Positions 44,763-53,027 of a stretch of DNA of 64,000 nt are shown here, in pieces; position 1 is the stretch's first letter, and each line of letters starts with the position of its first letter. Made by a program: the position numbers and the translations under genes. Under the pieces are notes generated by a model that saw only the letters and a program-made list of their open reading frames with translations, did no database searches and had not been told where the DNA came from. The DNA comes from Roseiarcus sp963730555 (lineage in GTDB: Bacteria; Pseudomonadota; Alphaproteobacteria; Rhizobiales; Beijerinckiaceae), in assembly GCA_963730555.1 (NCBI GenBank), contig CAVSSS010000038.1, positions 62,001 through 126,000 on the forward strand, written 5' to 3'.

Positions 44763-45575
44763 ATGACCAACGCCGCATCGGACCTCGAAGCGCTCCTCAT
44801 GGAGCGATCGCTCAGCGATGCCGAATTGCAAGCGAAGGCGGACTCAGCGGCGGACTTCCGAATCCTGCCGGACGCGACCGTAGTCAAGATCGGCGGGCAG
44901 AGCGTGATCGACCGCGGTCGCGCGGCGGTTTTTCCGCTCGTGGACGAGATCCTTGCCGCGCGCAAGACGCATAAGATGCTCATCGGGACTGGCGCGGGGA
45001 CACGCGCGCGCCACCTCTACTCGATTGCGGCAGGGTTGAGCCTGCCGGCCGGCGTGCTCTCGCAACTCGGCGCCTCCGTCGCCGATCAGAACGCGGAAAT
45101 GTTGGGGCAACTCCTGGCGAAACATGGCATCTCTTCGGTGGGAGGCGCAGGGCTTTCGGTTGTGCCGCTCTATCTCACCGAAGTGAACGCGGTCGTCTTC
45201 AGCGGCATGCCGCCTTACGGCCTGTGGACACGGCCCGCGGCTGAGGGGGTGATCCCTCCTTATCGCACCGACGCCGGATGCTTCCTCGTCGCCGAGCAGT
45301 TCGGCTGCAAGGCGATGATCTTCGTCAAGGACGAGAATGGCCTCTACACGGCGAACCCAAAAACGTCGAAGAAGGCAAGACTTATCCCGAAGATCACGGT
45401 CGACGAGATGAAGGCCGAGGGGCTGCACGATTCGATCCTCGAGTTCCCAATGCTCGATTTTCTCAAGGACGCGCGTCACATCCACGAGGTGCAGGTCGTG
45501 AACGGCCTCGTCGCCGGCAACCTGACCCGCGCGCTCGCTGGCGAGCACGTCGGCACCATCATCACCGCCAAGTGA
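44763..45575 (+). CDS. mosB: Molybdenum storage protein subunit beta
   Basis: 270 residues, an amino acid kinase (UMP kinase-like) fold. The sequence closely follows the Azotobacter MosB pattern: FRILPDATVVKIGGQSVIDR, GTGAGTRARHLYSIAAGL, VVFSGMPPYGLW, PPYRTDAGCFLVAEQFGC and ANPKTSKKA. With MosA it builds an alpha3beta3 cage that uses ATP to pack polyoxomolybdate (or tungstate) clusters, a store for nitrogenase cofactor synthesis. GGGAGGATCCC precedes the ATG. It is the first gene of the pair; mosA starts 28 bp later. Confidence 0.92.
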   Translation: MTNAASDLEALLMERSLSDAELQAKADSAADFRILPDATVVKIGGQSVIDRGRAAVFPLVDEILAARKTHKMLIGTGAGTRARHLYSIAAGLSLPAGVLSQLGASVADQNAEMLGQLLAKHGISSVGGAGLSVVPLYLTEVNAVVFSGMPPYGLWTRPAAEGVIPPYRTDAGCFLVAEQFGCKAMIFVKDENGLYTANPKTSKKARLIPKITVDEMKAEGLHDSILEFPMLDFLKDARHIHEVQVVNGLVAGNLTRALAGEHVGTIITAK

Positions 45576-45603
45576 ACATCACCGCCAAGTGAGGCCGACG
45601 CCC

Positions 45604-46437
45604 ATGCCCGAACGCTCTAACTCCGCCAAGCATGTCGCTTCGCCGCTCGCGCGCCAGACCCTGCTCGATGCCGATCTGACCCGTCCTGTCGCGGGCGGGC
45701 GTCCTATCCGGCTCCTGCCTTGGGTGCAGGTTGTGAAGATCGGCGGCCGCTCGATCATGGACCGCGGCGCCGAGGCGATTCTTCCCATCGTCGACGAATT
45801 GCGCAAGCTTCTGCAGGAGCATCGCTTGCTCATCTTGACGGGCGCAGGCATCCGCGCGCGTCACCTTTACAGCGTCGCCCTCGACCTGGGCCTTCCGGTT
45901 GGTTCCCTCGCTCCCCTGGCCGCAAGCGAAGCCGGCCAGAATGGCCATATCCTCGCTGCGTTGCTAGCGCCGGAAGGCGTCTCCTACATCGAGCACGGCA
46001 CGATCGCGAACCAGCTCGCGATCCACCTTTCCGCCGCCCGCGCCGTCGTGAGCAGCGCCTTTCCTCCCTACCATCATCATGAGTTCCCGGGCTCACGGCT
46101 CCCGCCTCATCGGGCCGACGCGGGCGCTTTTCTGCTTGCCGACGCGCTCGGCGCGGCGGGGCTCACGATCGTCGAGGACGTCGACGGCGTGTACGATTCC
46201 GATCCGAAGGGTGCCGACGGGAAGAAGGCGAAGCTCGTGCGCGAGACGAGCGCATCCGAGCTCGCAAAGCATAAGGGGTCGCTGCCATTCGACCGCGCGA
46301 TGATCGACATCATGGCGAATGCGCGCCATCTCGAACGGGTGCAGGTTGTGAACGGGCTCGTCCCCGGCCGTCTCACGGCCGCGCTGCGCGGCGAGCATGT
46401 GGGCACGATCATCAAGACGGGGGCCAAGCCGAGATAG
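45604..46437 (+). CDS. mosA: Molybdenum storage protein subunit alpha
   Basis: 277 residues from ATG 45604. It matches MosA: HVASPLARQTLLDADLTRPV, RLLPWVQVVKIGGRSIMDRG, ILTGAGIRARHLYSVALDLG, and the His-rich FPPYHHHEFPGSRLPPHRAD that contributes molybdate-cluster binding. The end VNGLVPGRLTAALRGEHVGT parallels MosB, showing the two are paralogues. A 15-bp duplication of the mosB end (45561-45575 and 45578-45592) lies in the junction. Confidence 0.92.
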   Translation: MPERSNSAKHVASPLARQTLLDADLTRPVAGGRPIRLLPWVQVVKIGGRSIMDRGAEAILPIVDELRKLLQEHRLLILTGAGIRARHLYSVALDLGLPVGSLAPLAASEAGQNGHILAALLAPEGVSYIEHGTIANQLAIHLSAARAVVSSAFPPYHHHEFPGSRLPPHRADAGAFLLADALGAAGLTIVEDVDGVYDSDPKGADGKKAKLVRETSASELAKHKGSLPFDRAMIDIMANARHLERVQVVNGLVPGRLTAALRGEHVGTIIKTGAKPR

Positions 46438-46459
46438 CCGCCCGCTTCCGAGCGCCTAG

Positions 46460-46650
46460 CTAGCGGCTGAAGCGCTCGAGCCAGTCGCAGTAGGGCCGGG
46501 GGTCGAGGCCTTCCCGGGCGATCCAGTCCGTATTGTAATAGGTGCTCAGATACCGCTCGCCTGGAGCGCAGATGAGCGTCACGATCGAGCCTTCCCGGCC
46601 TTCGAGACGTCAAACCATCATCTCCGCGATCCGAGTCTTCCACGCGACGC
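46460..46650 (-). pseudogene. Remnant of a cysteine-synthase-like PLP enzyme (C-terminus only)
   Basis: In one frame ending at the stop 46460-46462 it reads EGREGSIVTLICAPGERYLS followed by TYYNTDWIAREGLDPGPYCD and WLERFSR, the C-terminus of the cysteine synthase/cystathionine beta-synthase family. The frame upstream is AWKTRIAEMMV, interrupted by an in-frame TGA. The remaining 80-90% of the gene is absent; the aldo/keto reductase gene lies immediately upstream instead. Probably the product of deletion or rearrangement. Confidence 0.65.
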
Positions 46651-46659
46651 CGAGGCGTT

Positions 46660-47601
46660 TCAACGGGTCCGCGGAATAAAGCCCGGCACTCCGGTCTCCA
46701 CAACGGGGTTGCGCCTAAGGTTTACCGTTATGTCCTGGCGAATCTCGCGCATCGCGTCTTCCGGCAGGCTCGAAATGTCAAAGTTCTCTTCGATCCGGGA
46801 ATCCGTGCGCGAGGTCACGAGAAACGCTGTGCCGCGCTGGACGGCCCAGGCAAGCGTAACTTGCGCAGGCGTCATATGGACGCGCTCTGCGATGGCTTTG
46901 ATCACTGGGTCGTCCACAACCTTCGGATCCATGCCATGTCCCAATGGCGCGCCCGCTTGCACGACAATCCCATGTTCCCGGCAAAATTCGAGCAGGTCCC
47001 ATTGCGGGAAGTAAGGATGGCATTCGACTTGCGCCACCGCAGGCTTGATCCGCGCAGCGGCGACAATCTCCCGCAGGTGATCCAAAGTCACGTCTGACAA
47101 ACCGATCGACTTGCATTTGCCCTCGTCCACAAGGCGCTCGAGCGCTCGCCACGTCTCGACCAAGGTCACCCCGGAATCATAGATGATCTGATCGCGTTCA
47201 TCCCTCGGGTCCTGCTTGTCGCCGGGTCGAAAGGCGAAGGGTGTGTGAATGAGATAGCAATCGACGACGTCGATTTGCAGCCGCTTGCGGCTGGCGTCAA
47301 AGGCGGGCTTAACCCGCTCCGGACGATGATTGGTGTTCCAAAGCTTTGTGGTGACGAAGACGTCCTCCCGCCGAAGCTTCCGCGCCATGAAGGCTTCTTG
47401 CATGGCCTCGCCGACCACGTCTTCGTTGCGGTAGCGTTCGGCGCAGTCGAGAAGCCGGTATCCCGCCTCGAGCGCTGTCTTTGTCGCCTGTTTGGTCACC
47501 ACAGGATCGGCGATCAACGTGCCGAACCCGACCGCCGGCATGGCGCCGGAACCATTGTTGAGAGGAATCTTCGTATAGCGAAGCGTATCGGGGGTCGCCA
47601 T
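46660..47601 (-). CDS. Aldo/keto reductase
   Basis: 313 residues from ATG 47601 (RBS GAGGAG upstream favours it over ATG 47616). AKR barrel motifs: VGFGTLIADP, catalytic Asp/Tyr in YRLLDCAERYRNED, Lys in VFVTTKLWNTNHRP, His in CYLIHTPFAF, and NADPH-binding VQRGTAFLVTSRTDSRIEEN. Reduces carbonyl substrates; the physiological one is unknown. Confidence 0.87.
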   Translation of the reverse strand: MATPDTLRYTKIPLNNGSGAMPAVGFGTLIADPVVTKQATKTALEAGYRLLDCAERYRNEDVVGEAMQEAFMARKLRREDVFVTTKLWNTNHRPERVKPAFDASRKRLQIDVVDCYLIHTPFAFRPGDKQDPRDERDQIIYDSGVTLVETWRALERLVDEGKCKSIGLSDVTLDHLREIVAAARIKPAVAQVECHPYFPQWDLLEFCREHGIVVQAGAPLGHGMDPKVVDDPVIKAIAERVHMTPAQVTLAWAVQRGTAFLVTSRTDSRIEENFDISSLPEDAMREIRQDITVNLRRNPVVETGVPGFIPRTR

Positions 47602-47753
47602 GCTGATGCTCCTCATCGGTTAAGCGCCGACGCACGGTTAACGAACCGATTGCGTCGGACGCCTCGTTCGCGCCTTTTCAGCATGAGCGAGAGGTTATGG
47701 CGACGTGAGCATACGCATCCGCGGGCTCGAGCAAAAGCGTGCGACTGCGTGGG

Positions 47754-48932
47754 TCAGTTGGCGAGAGGTGGGCGATCGCCGCGTCCGTTGAGCGCGCCGG
47801 GCGCCCAGTTCACGCCGTCGCGCATGGCGTAGAAGATATGGGCGCCGATGCGGTCGACCCGCTTCAGATAGCCGACCCAGAATGGCGCGACGTAATTGGC
47901 GTGATAGTTCACGGCGACGCCGACCTTGGGATTGTAGTTCGCGCCGCTCACCACATCGCGGGCGATGCGAGTCGCGACCGCCCATGGGCCGGGCTCTTCG
48001 ACGCGCAGCGACTTGCCCTCGCAGGCGAAGGTGAACTGGCACGCGAACGGGCGGTTGCGGTCCTGATAGACGACGCCGCACACCGTGGTTGGATAAATGC
48101 CGCTGCGCACCCGGTTGAGGACGACCTGGGCCACGGCGGCCTGGCCGTCTTCGGGCTCGCTGCGGGACTCGAAATAGATGGCTTCGGCGAGGCAACGCAT
48201 CTGGCGTGCGTTGTCCTTCGGGTCGATGAGCGCGGCGTAGTCCGGTTTCCCGTCCGTATCGGAGATTTGCGGGACCGTCGTCACACCAGTGCCATCGGCC
48301 TCGACGACGACGACGACGCCGTCGCTGGACGTCGGCGAAGAGGAGTTGAGCGCAAATTCGAGCGGCGCGGCCGGCGTCGCGCCATCCTCGAACGCGGTCG
48401 CCGCCGGTTCCGGCTCGTCGCCATCGGCGGGCCGGGGCGGGCTCATCGTATGGCCGGGATCGAATTCATCGTCGCGCGGATCTTCAAGCTCGTGCGGCCA
48501 GGAATTGAGCGCGTAGGGCGCGCCTTGAGCGCGCCTTTCGTTGAGGCGTTTGGCGTTGAAGCTCGGAGGACCGATGAGCGGATCCCCCTTGGCGCCGCGA
48601 TCGACGGCGGGAAACGCGCGTCCGGTCCCCTTCAGCGCCGCGTTCGGCTCGACCTCATCGGAATCCGGTGTGAGCGCATCGCTATCGCCCGCCTCATTGC
48701 GGGCCTGAACGATCGGCAACGGCGCGCCGTCTTCATCCACCGCGCGCAGCGGGCGCCTTGCGATTGGCCGCTCGAGAATGGCGGAGGCGCTGGTCAACTG
48801 GCTGCGGGCGAAGGCGCTCGTGAATTCGGTCGGCTCCTGCTCGGCTTCCGCGGTAATCGAGACAAGCACCGCGAAGGCCACGCACCAGGGCGCGGCGACC
48901 GAAACAGCCCATCCGATACGCGAACGACCCAT
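47754..48932 (-). CDS. SleB-type cell wall hydrolase
   Basis: 392 residues. Signal or anchor sequence at the N-terminus (AAPWCVAFAVLVSITAEAEQ), a long low-complexity linker, and a C-terminal SleB/CwlJ hydrolase domain from about residue 245: MRCLAEAIYFESRSEPEDGQ with the likely catalytic Glu, and AVAQVVLNRVRSGIYPTTVC. Such domains cleave peptidoglycan in non-sporulating Rhizobiales during growth. The opposite-strand frame of 454 codons is only its shadow. Confidence 0.85.
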   Translation of the reverse strand: MGRSRIGWAVSVAAPWCVAFAVLVSITAEAEQEPTEFTSAFARSQLTSASAILERPIARRPLRAVDEDGAPLPIVQARNEAGDSDALTPDSDEVEPNAALKGTGRAFPAVDRGAKGDPLIGPPSFNAKRLNERRAQGAPYALNSWPHELEDPRDDEFDPGHTMSPPRPADGDEPEPAATAFEDGATPAAPLEFALNSSSPTSSDGVVVVVEADGTGVTTVPQISDTDGKPDYAALIDPKDNARQMRCLAEAIYFESRSEPEDGQAAVAQVVLNRVRSGIYPTTVCGVVYQDRNRPFACQFTFACEGKSLRVEEPGPWAVATRIARDVVSGANYNPKVGVAVNYHANYVAPFWVGYLKRVDRIGAHIFYAMRDGVNWAPGALNGRGDRPPLAN

Positions 48933-49131
48933 ACCCGAAACGAGCGCCCGTGCGTTGGTTTCACATCCCCGCGCTGCGGCTTAATGAAAAGCCCACAATG
49001 CGAACCATTTCCTTTATCGGCGCTTAAGGTTGCCGGGGGGTTACCAAGGGTGAGGGCACGGCGTCCCGGTTTGGGCCAGCGAGCGGCGTTCAATCTGATA
49101 TGAGCGCACATCGGAGAGGATAGGAGCGCGC

Positions 49132-49572
49132 TTGATCTTCAAGGGCCAGTGTCATTGCGGCGCGATCGGCGTCAAGCTCGTGTCCGACCGGCCGCCAGAC
49201 GAGCAGGCGCTCGGCGCCTGCCAATGCTCGTTCTGCCGGAAGCATAACGCGCGGGCGTTTTCCGATCCCAAGGCGCGTGTGACGCTGACCGCGGCCGATC
49301 CCGAGCAGCTTCAACGATACACATTCGGTCTGCGAACGTCGGAACAGATTATCTGCCGACGATGCGGCGTCTGTGTCGCAATGACTCTGACCGATGGAGA
49401 TCGGGTGTGGAGCGTCATCAATGTCGATGCGCTCGACGATCGGGCGCTCTTCACGCGCATGGCCGAGCCGCGCGACTATAGCGCGGAGGATCGCGAGGGC
49501 CGCATCGCGAGAAGAAAGGCCCGTTGGTGTCCGACGACGCTCGTCGGCTGGCCGGCGCTTTCGACGAAATAG
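49132..49572 (+). CDS. GFA-family zinc protein
   Basis: 146 residues. Cys pattern QCHCGAIGV, CQCSFCRKHNA and ICRRCGVCVA corresponds to the CENP-V/GFA zinc-binding fold. The family is named after a glutathione-dependent formaldehyde-activating enzyme, a role not established for most members. TTG start at 49132 with GGAGAGGATAGGAG upstream. Confidence 0.85.
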   Translation: MIFKGQCHCGAIGVKLVSDRPPDEQALGACQCSFCRKHNARAFSDPKARVTLTAADPEQLQRYTFGLRTSEQIICRRCGVCVAMTLTDGDRVWSVINVDALDDRALFTRMAEPRDYSAEDREGRIARRKARWCPTTLVGWPALSTK

Positions 49573-49596
49573 GCTCCTGCTCGACCTAAGGTCTGA

Positions 49597-49854
49597 CTAA
49601 CGGCGGCGCTCGCTCCAGTGGCCACGCTCGCGGCCGAAGAACAGGTCCTTGATCTCGCCAATGATCCTTGCGCCGTCCAGCGAACCCTGGACGGCGGGGG
49701 CGTTGACGAGCGAGCTTTGCGCCGTCTTCAAGACCGCCTGCACATCGTCAAGGCTGAGCACGTTCTTTTGGACAAGGACCTCGAGCGTCGCCATGGCGAC
49801 CGCTCCGCCGACCATGGCCGTTCCGAGCGGGCGGCTGAAGGAGGCGTTCGACAT
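49597..49854 (-). CDS. Small hypothetical protein
   Basis: 85 residues. A hydrophobic N-terminal stretch (LGTAMVGGAVAMATLEVLVQ) may be a membrane segment or signal, followed by a helical part LSLDDVQAVLKTAQSSLVNA and an Arg-rich end. ATG 49854 has GGAG closely upstream. Not recognised; codon usage looks coding. Confidence 0.6.
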   Translation of the reverse strand: MSNASFSRPLGTAMVGGAVAMATLEVLVQKNVLSLDDVQAVLKTAQSSLVNAPAVQGSLDGARIIGEIKDLFFGRERGHWSERRR

Positions 49855-50008
49855 TGTTAGCTCCTGAAAAAACGCCCGGCGGCGATCTTAGAACGAGGCG
49901 GCCTCATCCTGGAGAGAGCGACGGACAAGTCGCCCTCGCGAAAGCTTCGCCGGTCGCGCGGTGCGCGGCGTTCGCCTCGATCGCCGTGCAATGAAGCCGC
50001 GCGCGGCT

Positions 50009-50524
50009 TCAGGCGGCCATGGACTCAAGCGCGACGTAGCGCTCGCCGTCCCAGACCCGCGAATTCGGCGGTCTATAGGCCATCCGGCAATGGCCGGCGC
50101 AATAGGAGCGGCCCTTCGCCGTCTGAACGCCGCAATAAGCAAACTCTTCGCTCGTCGGATCGCCAATCGGCCACCGGCAGGCGTCCTCGCGGATCTCCTC
50201 AAACCCGACCTTCAGCATCTCGCCGACCTGCGCTTCGGCGAAGAGCCACGCCTGCTTCCGCTCGCGCGGCGCGGCGGGAACAATTGCGCGCTTCCCCAAT
50301 GAATTGGTGCGCGCGATCGCGGGACGGCGCGGCCGCTCGATGATCGAGCGTGGCGGGCGGGTCGCTGAACAATGGATGTTGCCGGTGAGCTTGACGCCAA
50401 TCCGGTTCGCCTTGCCGATCACGGCGTTGCGCGACGGCGCGCCGAGCGCCGCAGCAATGCTGCTCGCGCTTTTTCCTTCGAGCGCCATTTGCCTGAGAGT
50501 TTCAATCGCCGCATCCGTCCACAT
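50009..50524 (-). CDS. gcrA: GcrA cell-cycle regulator
   Basis: 171 residues. The N-terminal helix-turn-helix is MWTDAAIETLRQMALEGKSA, then ALGAPSRNAVIGKANRIGVK. The C-terminal domain is CRWPIGDPTSEEFAYCGVQT with CAGHCRMAYRPP. GcrA binds methylated GANTC promoters and sigma70 RNA polymerase to control division genes in alphaproteobacteria. ATG 50524 was chosen since GGAGGG lies 7 nt upstream; the GTG at 50530 is too close. Confidence 0.9.
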   Translation of the reverse strand: MWTDAAIETLRQMALEGKSASSIAAALGAPSRNAVIGKANRIGVKLTGNIHCSATRPPRSIIERPRRPAIARTNSLGKRAIVPAAPRERKQAWLFAEAQVGEMLKVGFEEIREDACRWPIGDPTSEEFAYCGVQTAKGRSYCAGHCRMAYRPPNSRVWDGERYVALESMAA

Positions 50525-50636
50525 GTCCACGCCCTCCGTTACTTTTGTTGCAGCTCAACCTGGCGAAAGCGCTGCTTCCCCTGCGTCCGAGACCCCCGTA
50601 AGACCCTCGCTCCATCATCGTCGTCGGATATCTCCA

Positions 50637-50662
50637 GGTTGTATAACATGGTTAGTACAACC
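50637..50662. promoter_or_regulatory. Palindromic operator candidate upstream of the transaminase gene
   Basis: GGTTGTA (50637-50643) and TACAACC (50656-50662) form a perfect dyad around 12 bp, about 230 bp before the ATG 50892. The half-site and spacing suit a dimeric regulator such as a GntR- or MerR-type protein. The regulator is not in the window. Confidence 0.45.
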
Positions 50663-50891
50663 AAAAGTTGGCGTCTGGCAATAGGGAATTTGTCAGGATT
50701 TGTCACGAAGCAACGGAGCGAACTCGCGGGCGGCGCGCCCGCGAATCGGGGGCCGCCTCCTTTCTTTAAGTCGAGGACCTGGAACGGCGCTGGCTTTGAG
50801 GAAAAGGCGGGCGATCGACAACGAAAACTGGACAAAGAGGAGCGCGGCCGCCATTGTCCGCGCCAATAAACGCGTCCAGGAGACCGAGCGC

Positions 50892-52244
50892 ATGAACACC
50901 GTCGCCGCCGTGAAGCCCGCCCCGCGCGCGGACGTTCCCAACGACCTGAGCGCGTTCTGGCTGCCCTTCACGCCCAATCGGGCCTTCAAGAAGAAGCCAC
51001 GGCTCATCGCGCGCGCCAAGGACATGCACTATTTCACCCCCGAGGGCCGCGCGATCCTCGACGGCACGGCGGGCCTATGGTGCTGCAACGCCGGGCACAA
51101 CCGGCCGTCGATCGTGGCCGCCATCCAGGCCCAGGCGTCGGAGCTCGACTTCTCACCGACCTTCCAGTTCGCTCATCCGCTGGCGTTCCAGCTCGCATCC
51201 CGCTTGGCTGAGCTCGCGCCGGGCGATCTCGACCATGCGTTCTTCTGCAATTCGGGCTCGGAGGCCGTCGACACGGCGCTCAAGATCGCGCTCGCCTATC
51301 AAAATGTGCGAGGACAAGGCTCGCGCCAGCGTTTGATCGGCCGGGAGCGCGCCTATCACGGGGTTGGCTTCGGCGGCATTTCGGTCGGCGGCATGGTCAA
51401 CAACCGCAAGCACTTCGGCTCGCTCCTGGCGGGCGTCGACCATCTGCCCGCGACCTACAACCGCGAGCACCAGGCCTTCACCAAGGGCGAGCCGGAATGG
51501 GGCGCCCATCTCGCCGACGCGCTCGAAGGCATCGTGGCGCTCCATGACGCCTCGACCATCGCAGCCGCGATCGTCGAGCCGATGGCGGGCTCGACCGGCG
51601 TCCTGCCGCCGCCCAAGGGCTATCTCAAACGCTTACGCGAGATCTGCGACAAATACGGCATCCTGCTCATCTTCGACGAGGTCATCACCGGCTTCGGCCG
51701 TCTCGGCGCGCCTTTCGCCGCCGAGCGCTATGGCGTCCAGCCCGATATCCTCACCTTCGCCAAGGGAGTGACGTCCGGCACAGTGCCGATGGGCGGCGTC
51801 ATGGTGCGCAAGCACGTGTACGACGCCTTCATGAACGGGCCCGAGCATGTGATCGAGCTCTTCCACGGCTATACCTATTCGGGCCATCCGCTCGCTTGCG
51901 CCGCGGCGCTGGCGACGATCGACCTTTATCGCGACGAGCGGCTGTTCGAACGCGCCAAGGCGATCGAGCCCAAGTGGTATGACGCCATCATGGGCCTGAA
52001 AGGCTTGCCCAATGTCGTCGACATTCGCTGCGTGGGCTTGACCGGCGCCATCGACCTTGCGCCTGTCGAAGGGAAACCCGGCGAGCGCGTCTTTCGCGCG
52101 CTCGAGCACTCGTTCTTCAATGCGGGCATCATGATCCGTCCGGCCGGCGACACCATCGAACTCACCCCGCCCTTGATCGTGAGCGAGGATGAGATCGGCG
52201 AGATCATGGAGAAGGTCGGCGCGTCGATCAAAGCGGCGGCTTAG
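50892..52244 (+). CDS. Omega-amino acid:pyruvate aminotransferase (class III)
   Basis: 450 residues from ATG 50892. Class III PLP aminotransferase with ILDGTAGLWCCNAGHNRPSI (substrate loop), FCNSGSEAVDTALKIALAYQ, the PLP Asp in LLIFDEVITGFGRLGAPFAA and the Lys in TFAKGVTSGTVP. The overall layout fits beta-alanine/omega-amino acid:pyruvate transaminases. It may serve in beta-alanine, polyamine or nucleobase degradation. The GC-rich dyad CGGGCGgcgCGCCCG near 50728-50742 lies in its leader. Confidence 0.88.
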   Translation: MNTVAAVKPAPRADVPNDLSAFWLPFTPNRAFKKKPRLIARAKDMHYFTPEGRAILDGTAGLWCCNAGHNRPSIVAAIQAQASELDFSPTFQFAHPLAFQLASRLAELAPGDLDHAFFCNSGSEAVDTALKIALAYQNVRGQGSRQRLIGRERAYHGVGFGGISVGGMVNNRKHFGSLLAGVDHLPATYNREHQAFTKGEPEWGAHLADALEGIVALHDASTIAAAIVEPMAGSTGVLPPPKGYLKRLREICDKYGILLIFDEVITGFGRLGAPFAAERYGVQPDILTFAKGVTSGTVPMGGVMVRKHVYDAFMNGPEHVIELFHGYTYSGHPLACAAALATIDLYRDERLFERAKAIEPKWYDAIMGLKGLPNVVDIRCVGLTGAIDLAPVEGKPGERVFRALEHSFFNAGIMIRPAGDTIELTPPLIVSEDEIGEIMEKVGASIKAAA

Positions 52245-52282
52245 GGCAGTCTGCGTACTGATGGAATCCTCATCTCGAGGAG

Positions 52283-52440
52283 GCCCATAGGGCATCGCGA
52301 GGCGCTCTTTTGTCGATGGGCCATGGGCCGACGCGGCGATCCAGGAGTTGCGAGGCGCCCTACGTTCCCCTGGATTGCTTCGCCTTAGCCCGTCCGGAAG
52401 GACGGGCGTCTTTCGACGCTCTAAGGCTCGCAATGACGAC
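52283..52440. repeat. Composite intergenic repeat region
   Basis: A hairpin GCCCGTCC (52388-52395) / GGACGGGC (52100+300-52407, loop GGAA) is embedded between CTGGATTGCTTCGCC and GGCTCGCAATGACGA blocks, a pattern typical of Rhizobiales dispersed repeats. The rest of the 780-bp gap 52245-53027 shows no supported gene. Confidence 0.5.
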
Positions 52441-52815
52441 TCCAGTTCGACCCAAGCGCAATTTGCTCCAGGGGCGCTGAGCGGGCGCCATAAGGCGCTC
52501 GCGGCGCAAGCTCGGGGCTCGCTTTTCCTTTGCCGCTGCGGGGTCTGAGTTCGCAGCCGAGGGACGGAAACGCCAGCGCCGTCTTTAGGCGGGCGGGCGC
52601 CGCAAGTGTCCCCCAACGCAGGAAAGCGAGGAGGGTCCTCGGCCGTATCGGACCTGCTCCAGGAGACCGAAACGCGGGAAGCCTCGTGGTGGCTAGCGTC
52701 AGCTCGAGTCCGAGCGATTCGTCGCCACGGATCACGTCAATGAAGGTGGAGTCTCATCAGACCCCATCCAGCTTCCATCGAACGCTTACGCTGACATTGC
52801 GCTACCCCCAGGCGC

Positions 52816-52829
52816 TTGATCGAAATCAA
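52816..52829. promoter_or_regulatory. FNR/FixK-type binding site
   Basis: TTGATCGAAATCAA is a perfect TTGAT-N4-ATCAA palindrome, the consensus of the FNR/FixK/Anr regulators that respond to low oxygen. Placed at -41.5, it predicts transcription starting near 52864, about 160 bp before the alcohol dehydrogenase ATG. Induction of a fermentative or hypoxic dehydrogenase would be consistent. Confidence 0.65.
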
Positions 52830-53027
52830 TGTGTCTTTCGCCGGAATGGATAAACGAGAGGGGTGAAGTCGCCTCGATCAAAGGCGGCGTGCGACGGCCT
52901 GTCTCGGGACGTCTCAGTCCGAACGGACGACCGCCGTCGTGGAGCGTCGTAGTCGGTGGTTTTGTCTTTAGACGCCACAGAGGGGCGCGCAGACTTGGCT
53001 CGAACCAAAGCGGGAGGGAGGGACCCC

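Noticed and set aside
47739..49103. A 454-codon plus-strand open frame opposite the SleB hydrolase
   Set aside because: The minus strand carries a recognisable SleB domain and signal peptide; the plus frame is Arg/His-rich with no family pattern.
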